Of a stretch of 64,000 nucleotides of DNA, positions 46,691 through 56,097 are shown piece by piece. The position numbers and the translations under genes are program-made. This stretch comes from Prorocentrum cordatum. Lineage: Eukaryota > Sar > Dinophyceae > Prorocentrales > Prorocentraceae. The stretch spans positions 1,280,970 to 1,344,969 of the forward strand of contig CAUYUJ010014615.1 in assembly GCA_963575745.1 (NCBI GenBank), in the 5' to 3' direction. The notes beneath the pieces were generated by a model that saw only the letters and a list, made by a program, of their open reading frames with translations, made no database searches and was not told the DNA's origin. Each line of letters opens with the position of its first letter. The first letter of the stretch is position 1.

Positions 46691-47479
46691 TCATCTTGAG
46701 AGTCCGCCGTCCTGCTGCGTTGGACGTCGCCCCCCCCCCCCCTCTTCTCGCGGCCCCATGCCCTTGCCCATGTTGGGGGCGTTGGTGCGCATGGCCCTCT
46801 CCTGGGCGCGCGCCGTTCCACCGAACCCCGAGCTGGCGTGCTTCATTCGTCGCAAAGGCGTTGCATTCAAATCGCGCCCGCTCACGTAGGAAGCGGGGGC
46901 GCGAATCGGGCTGCTGAAATGATGGGTCGGCACAGACCCTGCCTGGGCTCGGAAAGCACACGGTCGTCCACTGGCGCCGGGGGCGTTCAAATAAGGGCCC
47001 ATGTCCTTCTGCAGTCTCTTCGCGGTCTCTGCGGGGGCTCCCCTGACGCGCGGTTGGAGAGAGACTCTGTCGAGGGGGGTCCGGTAGATGCACTGGCGGG
47101 TCACGGGGTCGCGGAGGTCGTGCCCGTCATCCTTGTGGCGCCTGGGCTGGCGGTGTCCCGGATGGTCCTCGATCTGCGCGGCTGCAAGGGGGGGGCAGGC
47201 TACCTCCTCAGAGTCGCGCGACTGGCCGGGCCTGCTCCAGCGCTCGTTGGCCCCCCACATGTCCCGCCCAGACCAGTGCGTCCAGCGGTCGCCGCGCGGG
47301 CTGCGGCCACTCTCACCGCGCCAACGCGGGCGGCGCTCGCGCCAGCCCTCGTTCCAGTCCTGTCGGTTCCACGTACCAGTGGGCAGACGGGCCCTGGGCG
47401 CGCTAGGGGAACGTCGAGCGCTCTGTCCCGGCAGGCGCGCGAGGCCCCGGTCGCCCGCGACGGCGGAGGCGGGGTCCAA
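46691..47479 (-). CDS. Arg/Gly/Trp-rich low-complexity protein (tentative)
   Basis: A frame of about 260 residues whose first third is rich in Arg, Trp, Gly and Asp (TWNRQDWNEGWRERRPRWRG, then DRWTHWSGRDMWGANERW), a composition seen in disordered RNA-associated segments. The remainder is Arg/Pro/Gly-rich (a Gly run encoded by poly-C at 46,731-46,742). Start and end are uncertain and overlapping frames exist. It belongs by position and strand to the helicase cluster. Confidence 0.35.
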   Translation of the reverse strand: MDPASAVAGDRGLARLPGQSARRSPSAPRARLPTGTWNRQDWNEGWRERRPRWRGESGRSPRGDRWTHWSGRDMWGANERWSRPGQSRDSEEVACPPLAAAQIEDHPGHRQPRRHKDDGHDLRDPVTRQCIYRTPLDRVSLQPRVRGAPAETAKRLQKDMGPYLNAPGASGRPCAFRAQAGSVPTHHFSSPIRAPASYVSGRDLNATPLRRMKHASSGFGGTARAQERAMRTNAPNMGKGMGPREEGGGGRRPTQQDGGLSR

Positions 47480-47702
47480 GCGGGGATCGGCGGGCGAGGT
47501 TGGAGCGCAGGCCCCGCCTTCCTGCGCGGGGCTGGCTGAGGAGCGAACGACTTCAGCAGGGTCGGCGCCCGGCGATGGGGGGGGGCTCGACCTGGGCGCC
47601 TTCGCGGCCTTAAGCGCCGTGGGGGGGGCGGGGGGGGGCGCGAGGGGGCAGCGTCTGCTACCCCGCGCCCGTCGCCGTGGCGAGCAATGGCCCCATCACC
47701 CC

Positions 47703-48533
47703 TCACCGTGGGAAGGCCTTCCGCACGGGCAGCTGCCTGGGCCTGAGGCCTGTGCCTCGGGCTGGCTTCTTGCGAAGGCTCGTGGCCTGGGGGCGTGGCA
47801 GCCCGGGGGCGGCAGGGCGGGCTAGTGGGGCTGCGCGGGGAAAGGGCGGGGGAGAAGGGCCCGCGCCCCCGCCCCAGTCTGGCTCGGGTGAGGGGGGCCC
47901 GCGGCGCTGGAACTCGCCCGGGGGTTTGGCGGCGTCGCGGGGAAGACCTTCGGCGCGGTCCCGAATCTCACCCTTGTCGATCTTACCAGAAGAGGCGATG
48001 TGGAACTGCTTGCACATCTCCTGGATGTCTCGCATGGGGATCTCCGCGGCGCGATGCACCAGGGTGCCGGGTGCGAGTTTGTCCGGGCGAACCTGCGCCA
48101 GGAGCCCGGCGAATGTTTCAACGGTGTGCCGCAGGGGGGAAGGGCCGCACGGGCGCCATTTGTCGGAGTGGAGGAACCACCAATCCATTTCGCTGGCGTC
48201 CGGGGATAGCACGCAGAGTCTGGCGACCACCCGTGCGGCGGATAGCCGCTTACCCCGCCAGTGGATGTTCTTGGGAAGGTAAGTTGATTGGGCCCGTGTG
48301 CCAAATATTAGCTTCAGGAAAGATCGTAGCTGGGCCTGTGACCAGCTCCCTGGGTCATCCGGGTGCACCACGTCTTCCCCATCTGTGGTTGTGAATTCCC
48401 ACCAATGGTCGTCAAGCAGCGGATGCAGGTCCCGCGTAGATTCGATTATGCGGACCTCGATGGGCACTGTGTCAGGTTGGTCGGCGTCGTCCTCCTCCTC
48501 GGCCTCCAGCCAGCTGAGGTTGGAGACCTTCAA
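47703..48533 (-). CDS. Unrecognised acidic-to-basic protein in the helicase cluster
   Basis: The frame opens with an acidic stretch (WLEAEEEDDADQPDTV) and continues into a well-formed domain: DDHWWEFTTTDGEDVVHPDD, SWSQAQLRSFLKLIFGTRA, NIHWRGKRLSAARVVARLCV and MDWWFLHSDKWRP. A helical segment (MRDIQEMCKQFHIASSG) and a Pro/Arg-rich tail follow. No ATG lies at the start: an in-frame TAA is just upstream, with GCGCCAG between, so the 5' boundary may be a splice acceptor or a non-ATG start. Third positions are G/C-rich on this strand. It lies 410 bp downstream of the Cys-motif protein in the same orientation. No family recognised. Confidence 0.5.
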   Translation of the reverse strand: MKVSNLSWLEAEEEDDADQPDTVPIEVRIIESTRDLHPLLDDHWWEFTTTDGEDVVHPDDPGSWSQAQLRSFLKLIFGTRAQSTYLPKNIHWRGKRLSAARVVARLCVLSPDASEMDWWFLHSDKWRPCGPSPLRHTVETFAGLLAQVRPDKLAPGTLVHRAAEIPMRDIQEMCKQFHIASSGKIDKGEIRDRAEGLPRDAAKPPGEFQRRGPPSPEPDWGGGAGPSPPPFPRAAPLARPAAPGLPRPQATSLRKKPARGTGLRPRQLPVRKAFPR

Positions 48534-48943
48534 ACCTGGCGCCCGCGCGGTATGTTAGCAACAGGAAGCAGGCCGAGTACGTGTTTTGCTCTGCCCGACC
48601 TTGAAAGGGAGGTGGGCGCGTCTGGGGTGCCTCCCCTGGAGACGCCATCGCTCTGGCTGGGCGGGACTGAGGGGGCGGTGAGGGCTCGGTTGGGAGTAAA
48701 CTCGCTGGTCAGAGTGCACTCGTCGGGGGCGGGCGGCGCGCGCCGAGGCTTGCGGGGGGGGGGGTCGGGGGGGTAGACAAGATACGAACACTGGTCGAGG
48801 AGCCGATCAACAAAGCAGGGGCTGGCGCCCCAGGCAAACGCGAGACATGAACAGCACGCCCAGGTAGCATTCCAGTGGCGGCTCGTCCAGGCGGTTAACT
48901 GATGGGCCCACGCTGGGAAGCACCCGCGTCGGTAGAACTGAAC

Positions 48944-49720
48944 TCAGCGTCCGCTTTCCATACAGAGCAACCAAGTGCGGGCGCGCCGGCCTCCCATGCC
49001 AAGGGGGGCGAGATGGGTGGGCAACTGTCGCGCGTCGCCGTGTAGCGCTTGGGTATGTGGGCCGAGAGTCCAAACCTGTCGTCGTTGATACGAGTGGGTG
49101 GCATGGCTGCGTTGGCCTGCATGTTCGGAGGCGTGGAGGCCCCGGGGGGTCAGTGGGGAGTTGCCCAGGTCCACCTGGCAGGCCCTGGCAGGCACGGGGC
49201 CGCAAGCCAAGGGGGGGGCGGGAGGGGGGTGGTGCACCGCCGGAGGCCAGGCAGGGTTCCTGGCCTGGGACTCCGCGAGGACGGCGTCGGCGAACGAGCA
49301 GCCCGCAGGTGCGACGCGGCCGTCAGCTTCAGTCGCTTTAACCCAGCAGGGGCAGCATAGCCATGTGCAATCCAGGCCGTTTGCGCGCGCCTGCAGTCGG
49401 CTGGATGCGAGGTATGATCGGGTGTTATCGTCCAACCAGGTACCGTCTTGAACCATGGATTGGGGCTTGCGGCAGTGGTCGCACTGGAACCCGGCTTCCT
49501 TCCGACTAGCACTGAAGCGCGCATCGCCTAGAGCAAGGAATGGGGGGGCCTTGGTGGCGGCGGGGAACGGCGCCGGTGGCAGGGCGCTATCCAGGGGGGG
49601 CGCGGCCGAAGGAGAAGCCGCCGCCGAGGAAGGTGACCTCAGATGGGCAGTCGTCTTGTCAAGGGGCGCACCCCTTGCCGGGGGGGGCACGCTGTAGGGG
49701 GCAGACGCTGCGCGCCGCAT
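48944..49720 (-). CDS. Cys-motif (putative zinc-binding) protein in the helicase cluster
   Basis: From the ATG at 49,720 a frame of about 258 residues. The first 60 residues are Ala/Pro/Ser-rich and probably disordered. Then comes a Cys pair CDHC (residues 80-83) and a second Cys group CCPCW (122-126), separated by about 40 residues containing WLDDNTRSYLASSRLQARAN. The CxxC...CxxC arrangement is compatible with a zinc ribbon or treble-clef fold; this is inference. After about residue 170 the frame becomes Pro-rich and less convincing, so the true C-terminus may be earlier. Between the upstream 49,871-50,500 gene and this one there are only 150 bp. Confidence 0.45.
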   Translation of the reverse strand: MRRAASAPYSVPPPARGAPLDKTTAHLRSPSSAAASPSAAPPLDSALPPAPFPAATKAPPFLALGDARFSASRKEAGFQCDHCRKPQSMVQDGTWLDDNTRSYLASSRLQARANGLDCTWLCCPCWVKATEADGRVAPAGCSFADAVLAESQARNPAWPPAVHHPPPAPPLACGPVPARACQVDLGNSPLTPRGLHASEHAGQRSHATHSYQRRQVWTLGPHTQALHGDARQLPTHLAPLGMGGRRARTWLLCMESGR

Positions 49721-49870
49721 GCGAGAGGGTGCTGAGGTCGGCCGGCCCCGCGATTCTCTCGAGAACTAGCATGGGGGCCTCGCGGGCCGGCGTAAGTGGT
49801 TGGGCAGCCTGCCTCCTTTTGCTGCAGGGTGGCGGTTGGCGGTGGAGACCAATTTGGCTGCCGCGCCGAT

Positions 49871-50500
49871 CTATGCCTCGAGCTTCCCGCGAAGCCCCCT
49901 GAGGTCGGAAAGCTGTAGCGCCAAGGAGGCGGCCATCTGCGAACGGATGTCGCGGCTTTCCTGCCGCGGGCCGCGCATCCCCGGGGCGGCTTCCAGGACG
50001 TCTCCCGAGCCAGAAGGGTCGGGGAAGGGCCACGCGTGGATGCGCGGCTCGCGCTTCATGAGCAGCACGATGATGAGTACGCAGCGGCGCTTCGCCGGGA
50101 ACATGTCTCGCTGGTCGGGGTCGACCAGTTCCGGTTGGTTGCTGGCCCCACCTTGGGCCTTTGGGAAGTCATCGAAAGTGTCTAAGCCGGGGTGCACCAG
50201 GTGGCCCGGGCAGGTCCGGGTCGCGCTGGACCAGGCGTTTGGGGCGTGGTGCAGAAGGTCTCGGGGAGGCGCAGCTGTTCTTATTCTGAGGCCTCCGACC
50301 AGCGCGTCCTTGTACTTCGGGCCTCGGTGGTAGCTCATCATTCGCCTCGATCGCGCGCGTGGCGCCGTCCCAGTCCGTACCCAGGCCAGCTGCGCAGACG
50401 ATGGAGGCCCATGTCAGGTTGCGCACCAGATTCCCAGCGTCCAGGCCCAGGTCCAAATCGAATAGGTGCCCTGGGTGGATCCAGAGCTTCCTGTCAAACT
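49871..50500 (-). pseudogene. Unrecognised protein downstream of the helicase, one frameshift
   Basis: The minus strand encodes DLGLDAGNLVRNLTWASIVC and GTDWDGATRAIEANDE (50,456-50,340). In the next frame it continues YHRGPKYKDALVGGLRIRTA, PDQRDMFPAKRRCVLIIVLL and a helical tail (QMAASLALQLSDLRGLRGKL) to a stop near 49,871. The two parts join at about 50,335 where the frame changes. The hydrophobic strand before KREPRIHAW and the charged surroundings look like a folded globular domain. G/C bias at third positions holds on both sides of the shift. No family recognised. Confidence 0.4.
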
Positions 50501-50849
50501 GCCCGGGGTCGGAAGGCGCGCCTTCAGCGTTGTACTCGCGGGGGCGCAGTCCGGCGACGAGGAAGATGGCGGTTGCAGGGGCACGATCGTGAAAGACCGC
50601 CTCCAGTGCCCCTGCCTAGCGGGACCCGACGTCGTCCAAGCGCGGCTCGCCTGCTAGGGGGATATCGCACCGCGCGCTGAGGCGCCTCGCGTGGATGTCG
50701 CGCCTCGCAGCCACCTCTTGTGGAGCGTCCGTGCTGGCGTCGTCGCTGGCCGAATGGGGTCTCAGGAGTCGGAGGCACCCGGGAGGCCAGGTCGTCGATC
50801 GGCTTGAAGGCGTTGTCGGTGATGAGGGTGGTGCGCCTGCCAGGGCTCT

Positions 50850-53010
50850 GGCCGGGGGGGGCACTGAGGCGTGTCCAGAGGCCTGCAAGCCGCCCGTAGT
50901 TGGACAGCAATTTGAGCTCGGAATATGCATCGCCCGCATCACGCGGCCGTCGGCGATGATGACGCCGAGTGAGCCCCGCGTTGACCCCGTTGGAGTAGTC
51001 CACGAAGCCCCACGCGCCGTCTGAGTTGGATCGCGCGGCCAAGAAGATGACGAGGTCAGCTTCGCCGCCTTGGCTTGCGTCGACCGTGGAAAGGGCGAGG
51101 GTCCCGGAGGCCAGGTGCTCGCGGGCAATATGTCTGATGTCGGGGAAGTCCAGGCCGAGGCCGTTAGCGACGGAGGCCCATTTACCAAAGACGCTCGCCT
51201 GTCTGCGTCGTTCGGGGGGGTGCAGTTGGAATCGCTGAAGTTAGGCGCCGACCGACCGCGCGCAGAAGTTTGGGCGGAAGCTGTCGGGGAGCGGTTCCTG
51301 CGGGGGTCGGTGCGGGGGCAGGGGGTGCCTGAGGTGTCGGGGCGGCGGTGCCCGGCGGCGGAGGGCGGAGAGGACCGCCTCGGAAATAACGCAAGAAGGG
51401 GCGGCCGTGGGTCGGAGGGGGGGCCTGTGAGCCCGTCGTTGTTCACGGCCGCAAGTAAAACGAGGGGAATAAGGGGCCCGCCATCCTTGAGGATTCCCTT
51501 CTGTATTCTGCAGGGGGCGATGACCTTGACTGCGAGGCCGTTGTCCATCTCTGGAATGAGGGCCCGGACGAGATCCACAGTCAAGGCAGCCTCAATAATG
51601 TTGGTATACCCCATCGGACAGGCTCGGACAGGTGCGTCGTGAGCTCGTAGAACCTGTTGTCCACCAGGAGTGTTCGGTGAGAGTCGTACTGGGGGCCAAG
51701 GGAGGCCCGGAACCAGAGGGCGTTCAGCGAGTGGGGCGGTAAGAACGCTGACCAGATGACCGTTGTAGTAGGCAACGGAGGGGAAAAGTAACAGGGAGGG
51801 GTGGAGGCGGTACATGTGGGTCAGGGCGATGCAAGCAGTGTTCCGGTCATTAGGCGTGTACCCAAGGGAGTCGGGCAAGCGTTGGAATATGGATAGGCGG
51901 AGGCCCAGGTCGCAAGCCTTTCGGGAAAAATGCCATGGGTGGGAATTGCTGCGGGTCGCCCACGGCCACGAGCCGGCCCCCACTGCACATGACGTGCACC
52001 ATGGACATAGCGGCAGTAGCCTCGTTGGCTTGCCCACTTCGTCTATAATGCCGAATGATATGTGTATGGAATACCTCCCTCCGGGCTCCGCAGCAGCTTC
52101 GTGGGTAGCGTAAATGGCGACCGAGCCCTCCACGACCTCCTTCTTGAACTTGTTGAAGGCCGTGTTGTCTTCGAGCTCCACGGGGAAGGAGCCGCGGGCG
52201 CTGAAGTAGTGTCCCTCTGGGGTCCGTGGGATGAGCCCGCGGTCGACTTCTTCCGTCTGGGCGAGCCGCAGGTGAGCATACGGGTGCTTCATCTCCTCCA
52301 ACAGGCGTTTGCCCTTGGGGGCGAGGGCCAACAGAGGTTGGTCAGCCGCGGTGTTGGAACTTGAGAAGATGCCAACAGCTTGCCCGGGGGTAATGTGGGG
52401 GTCCACGCGGAGACCAGTGCGGCGATAATGCTGGTCTTCCCGGAGCCAGGGGGGCCGTGGACCAAGGTGACAAAATGGTCGCTGCCAGAGTGGAGGACGC
52501 GTCGGGATAGCTCACTCAAGGAAAGGGCGTATGCGATGCGGTTGAGCTGCTCGGCCGTTTGCGCACTGCGAAGACGCTGGAATACCATTACAATGTTTTC
52601 CTCAACATGGCTGGGGGTGATCGCGCTTGCACCCTCCGAGTCGGGGAAGGCAGTGCCGGAGGTGTCGGGTTCGGGGACGGGGATGTCCAACGTAGCGGCG
52701 GCGCGGCGCCGCAGGGGAGAGCCTATGTCCGTTGCTGTCTTGACCCTGTTGGCCGCTTGCTTCTGCGCGATGGAGCCCCGATAAGCGAGGATGAAGGAGA
52801 TGACGGGGAGAGGGACGCCGATCAGGTCCCGGGGGTCGTGCCCCTTCAGGTAGATCTCCTCCACGGCTTCGCGGAGCCTTCAATAGTGCAGCTTAGACGG
52901 GGCCCTGTCAAGACGGTACAGTGACGGGGATGCCTGGCGGATGAGGGGGGCAGCGTCTTTGTAGGGGTGGAAGGGCCCGAACTTGCCGTGGTTGTACTTG
53001 GCTGGTGGGG
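50850..53010 (-). pseudogene. UPF1-like superfamily 1 helicase, frame-disrupted
   Basis: Helicase motifs occur in the correct order on the minus strand. Motif I is LVHGPPGSGKTSII (GPPGSGKT at 52,456-52,433), motif Ib is FSSSNTAADQ (about 52,350), motif II IIDEVGK (52,049 onward), motif III GDPQQFPP (about 51,959-51,936). Then come YRLHPSLLLFPSVAYYNGHL (near 51,815), ASQGGEADLVIFLAARS (motif V, near 51,075), and NAGLTR followed by GVIIADGRV (motif VI, near 50,985-50,950). This order and wording (DP.Q..P, YR.HP, SQG.E, N..LTR) is diagnostic of the UPF1-like SF1 group. The frame is broken: an in-frame TGA near 52,880; a shift between motifs I and Ib; an out-of-phase block containing motif III; a shift between YRLHP and motif V; and an out-of-phase block at motif VI. 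Such enzymes unwind DNA or RNA with ATP. As read here the protein could not be made without splicing or recoding. Confidence 0.7.
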
Positions 53011-53087
53011 ATACACGAAGCGTTGATCCCCCCTTTCCCCTGTAACATATGTCTTGTTCAATTGAAGCGTACCTCCTCCCAGGTATA

Positions 53088-53570
53088 GTATATAGCACCC
53101 CGCAATTGCGGATAAGAGTGAGGGGGCGGGCGCGGGCGACGCGGGCGTCGTCAAGCCGGCGGACCTCGTGGCCCCCACCTTCCCTGTCGATGGCGCTCTC
53201 CTTCTCCCCCTCCTCCTCCTCCTCCTCCTCCTCCGCCTCCTCCTCCTCCTCCTCCTCCTCCTCCTCCTCCTCCTCCTCCTCGTCCTCGTCCTCGTCCTCA
53301 TCGTCATCGTCGTCCTCCTCCTCCACCTCGTCCTCCTCCTCCTCCTCTTCTTCCTCGTCCTCCCTCTCCCCCCCTCGTCCTTCCATCATCGTCCTCCCAT
53401 TGTCGTCATGTTCCTCCTCGTCGTCCTCCTCCTCTTCCCCCCCTCCCGATCCTCCCCCCTCCTCCTTTTTGTCGTCGTCGTCGACGTCGTCGTCGTCGTC
53501 GTCGTCGTCCTTCCTCCCCCTCCTCCTCCTCCTCCTCCTCCTCCTCCTCCTCGTCCTCCTGCAAAAGCAG
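53088..53570. repeat. Right arm, inner part: unique segment plus GGA/GAC tract
   Basis: Reverse complement of the 42,330-43,310 segment: TGCTATATA, CCGCAATTGCGG palindrome, CGGGCGACGCGGGCGTCGTC, GACCTCGTGGCCCCCACC, then (TCC)n and (GTC)n. Confidence 0.9.
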
Positions 53571-54275
53571 CCTCACTGCAAAAGCAGCCCCGCCGCAGGC
53601 GCCGAAAAATTTGGTTTGTACACTGAACGTGGTCGCGGGTGGGCTGCGGTCTCTCCGCCTAGAACGAATGCAAAAGATGCCCGCCGCAGGCGCCGAAAAA
53701 TGTGGTTTGTACCCTGAACGTGGTTTGGGTCGCGGGTTGGTCGCGAGTTGGTCGCGGGGTGGGTCGCGGGCTCTCCACCTGGAAGGAATGCAAAAAAAGC
53801 CCGCCGCAGGCGCCGAAAATGTTGGTTTGTACCTTGAACGTGGTTTGGGTCGCGGGTGGGTCGCGGGTGGGTCGCGGGGTGGGTCGCGGGTGGGTCGCGG
53901 GTGGGTCGCGGGTGGGTCGCGGGTGGGTCGCGGGTGAGTCGCGGGTGAGTCGCGGGGTGGGTCGCGGGTGGGTCGCGGGTGGGTCGCCGGTGGGTCGCGG
54001 GGTGGGTCGTGGGGTGGGTCGCGGGTGGGTCGCGGGTGGGTCGCGGGTGGGTCGCGGGTGGGTCGCGGGGTGGGTCGCGGGGTGGGTCGCGGGTGGGTCG
54101 CGGGTGGGTCGCGGGTGGGTCGCGGGTGGGTCGCGGGGTGGGTCGCGGGATGGGTCGCGGGGTGGGTCGCGGGGTGGGTCGCGGGTGGGTCGCGGGTGGG
54201 TCGCGGTGGGTCGCGGGTGGGTCGCGGGGTGGGTCGCCGGTGGGTCGCGGGGCGGGTGGCGGGTGGGACGACGAC
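53571..54275 (-). repeat. Right arm: GGGTCGC minisatellite with conserved units
   Basis: Reverse-oriented counterpart of 41,600-42,325, with three of the four longer units (GCCCGCCGCAGGCGCCGAAA, then TTGTACCCTGAACGTGG). Confidence 0.95.
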
Positions 54276-54278
54276 AAC

Positions 54279-54319
<41 letters not shown>

Positions 54320-54530
54320 GCAACAGCAACAGCACCAGCACCAGCAACAACAACAACAACAACAGCAACAACAACACCAGCAACAACAACAACAACAACA
54401 ACACCAACACCAACAACAACAACAACAACAACTACAACAACAACAACAGCAACAGCAACACCAGCAACAACAACAACAACAGCAACAGCAACAGCAACAA
54501 CAACAACAACAAACAACGACAACGACAACG

Positions 54531-54576
<46 letters not shown>

Positions 54577-54578
54577 CC

Positions 54579-54629
<51 letters not shown>

Positions 54630-54711
54630 CGAATCCGCACCGCGGAATCCTACTTCAGCCACGCACCCAGGGACAGTGAATGACCGTTCGGCCCCCTCAC
54701 TCTGACCCTGT
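54276..54711 (-). repeat. Right arm: CAA/CAG/CAC tract and outer terminus
   Basis: About 350 bp of CAA triplets with CAG, CAC and ACG interruptions, then CACGAATCCGCACCGCGG and the terminal motif TTCGGCCCCCTCACTCTGAC. This is the reverse complement of 39,463-39,545. Confidence 0.9.
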
Positions 54712-56097
54712 TTGTTTACCAGGGGAAATCTTGGATCTCCAAACTGCGCTGTTGGCCCCTCGTTATTATCCGCAACTGCGGGTGCTATGCTGTATGCATG
54801 TGTCCGTTTCTTTCGGGGGGACGTAAGACTCGGGTTCGGAGGACTCAAGTTGGCCAGACGGGGCCGTCCAGAACTTGCGAAACCCACGCTGATATTCGAC
54901 GCGACCTCCCGCTGCAAATCCAATAAAAACTGAACCGTTGAAACTCAGGACGGGCAAGAAAACGTAAGCAAATCCGAGTTCCGGCGAATTCGATCCCTCT
55001 GTGTCCCCGATTCTTCGAAGGACGAAGCCTACCCGGGCGCGGCGCCGCGCGAAATGGGATCCCGTGGCCGAGAAACATATCCGGAACTATCCGCGGCCTC
55101 GCGGGCCGGGCCCCTGGGCCACGACCCCGCAAACACGGGGCGCTTTGTTCTCGGATGCCCCGCGCAGCACGTATACGTGGTGCAACCAAACCTGCGGCAT
55201 CGCGCCCCGGAATCCAGACCACGAGGGCGCGGATAAAGGATTGGTTCGCCGCTCGTGGAGATCGGCCACACGCACGAGCGACCCTGGGCACGAGTGACCT
55301 CCGGTGCGCGGCTTCAGGGGGCCGCCACGGGCAGAATCAGAGCGTTTCGCCGGTGCTGGTGGGACCCCCGCGGGCCCGCACCGGGAGGTCACTCCAACGA
55401 AGGGTGGCTCTTCTTACGCGACCACGTGCGGGGCTGAGGGCGCCGGCACAAGCATCGAGTCGTGCACGTCGGTCGCCGAAGTCCGCCCAGCCCCCGGCGT
55501 GCTAGGGCCAGGGGCGGCACCGCGCGTGGGGTGCTCGGTTGGCCCCCGCCGGGGCGGAGGATCGGCACCGAACCCAGGGGTGAATGCGGGGGGGGCGGTC
55601 CTGCTCAGAAGGCTCGGATGGCCTCCAGCCGTTTGAGAAGTTCTCCTCGAACCTTCTCCGAAGGCAGAAACGGCTTCTCAGAATGCTGGAGGGCTGCCAA
55701 GAAACCCTGCCGCCTTCTGAGAGGGCGGCCTGCACCCTCCCCACTTCCCCCAAGGCTCGCCGCCAGGAGGAGCGAGGGGTGCGGAGGATGCGATTCGTTT
55801 CGAGCTCGTGGGACCCAATACTGCCACAGCGAAACAGCAAAATTGTACAAACTACCCAAGAGCGTGTCCTCACACATTCTGAACAAGGCAGTGCAAAACC
55901 TCTGCCTTGCAATCCGGGCAGACTGTTGCATTGCGCGCGCTGGCAGCATTGGGGCCGCAACCAGTAGGCCCCCACGCAGAGGTGCGGGGCAACCGAAAAG
56001 GAGGAGCAGAGGAAGAGAGGTGAGGAAGGAAAGAGGAGGAGGAGGAGGAGGAGGAGGAGGAGGAGATGAAGGGGGAAATGAAGAGGAAACGATGATG
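54712..56097. other. No gene supported; one weak plus-strand frame
   Basis: Near 54,755-54,785, CTCGTTATTATCCGCAACTG and CGGGTGCTAT echo the inner palindrome segment of the element arms. A plus-strand frame at 55,584-55,967 includes EKFSSNLLRRQKRLLRMLEG, a plausible amphipathic helix, but without further support. A GGA tract lies at 56,033-56,066. Confidence 0.4.

Larger units (their letters stand above)
39463..54711 (-). mobile_element. Large inverted-arm element carrying a helicase gene cluster
   Basis: The left arm (39,463 to about 43,310) and right arm (about 53,088-54,711) are inverted relative to each other with the same order of parts. From the outside in these are a GGTCAGAGTGAGGGGGCCGA terminus with TGTCCCTGGGTGCGTGGCTG, a CAA/GTT tract, GTCGTCCCACCCGC, the GGGTCGC-type minisatellite with its CACGTTCAGGGTACAAACCA units, a GGA/GAC tract, and a segment with GACGACGCCCGCGTCGCCCG and a CCGCAATTGCGG palindrome before TATATAGCA. 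The left arm additionally holds two copies of the 0.9-kb repeat. The 9.8 kb between the arms carries only minus-strand genes, including an SF1 helicase. No target-site duplication is visible at the proposed ends (flanks ACATAAAAT and CTGTTTGT). The inverted arms are seen; mobility is inferred. Confidence 0.55.

Noticed and set aside
53573-54705. Poly-Gln, poly-Asn, poly-Cys and Arg/Pro frames of 300-355 residues
   Set aside because: Simple translations of the CAA tract and GGGTCGC minisatellite.
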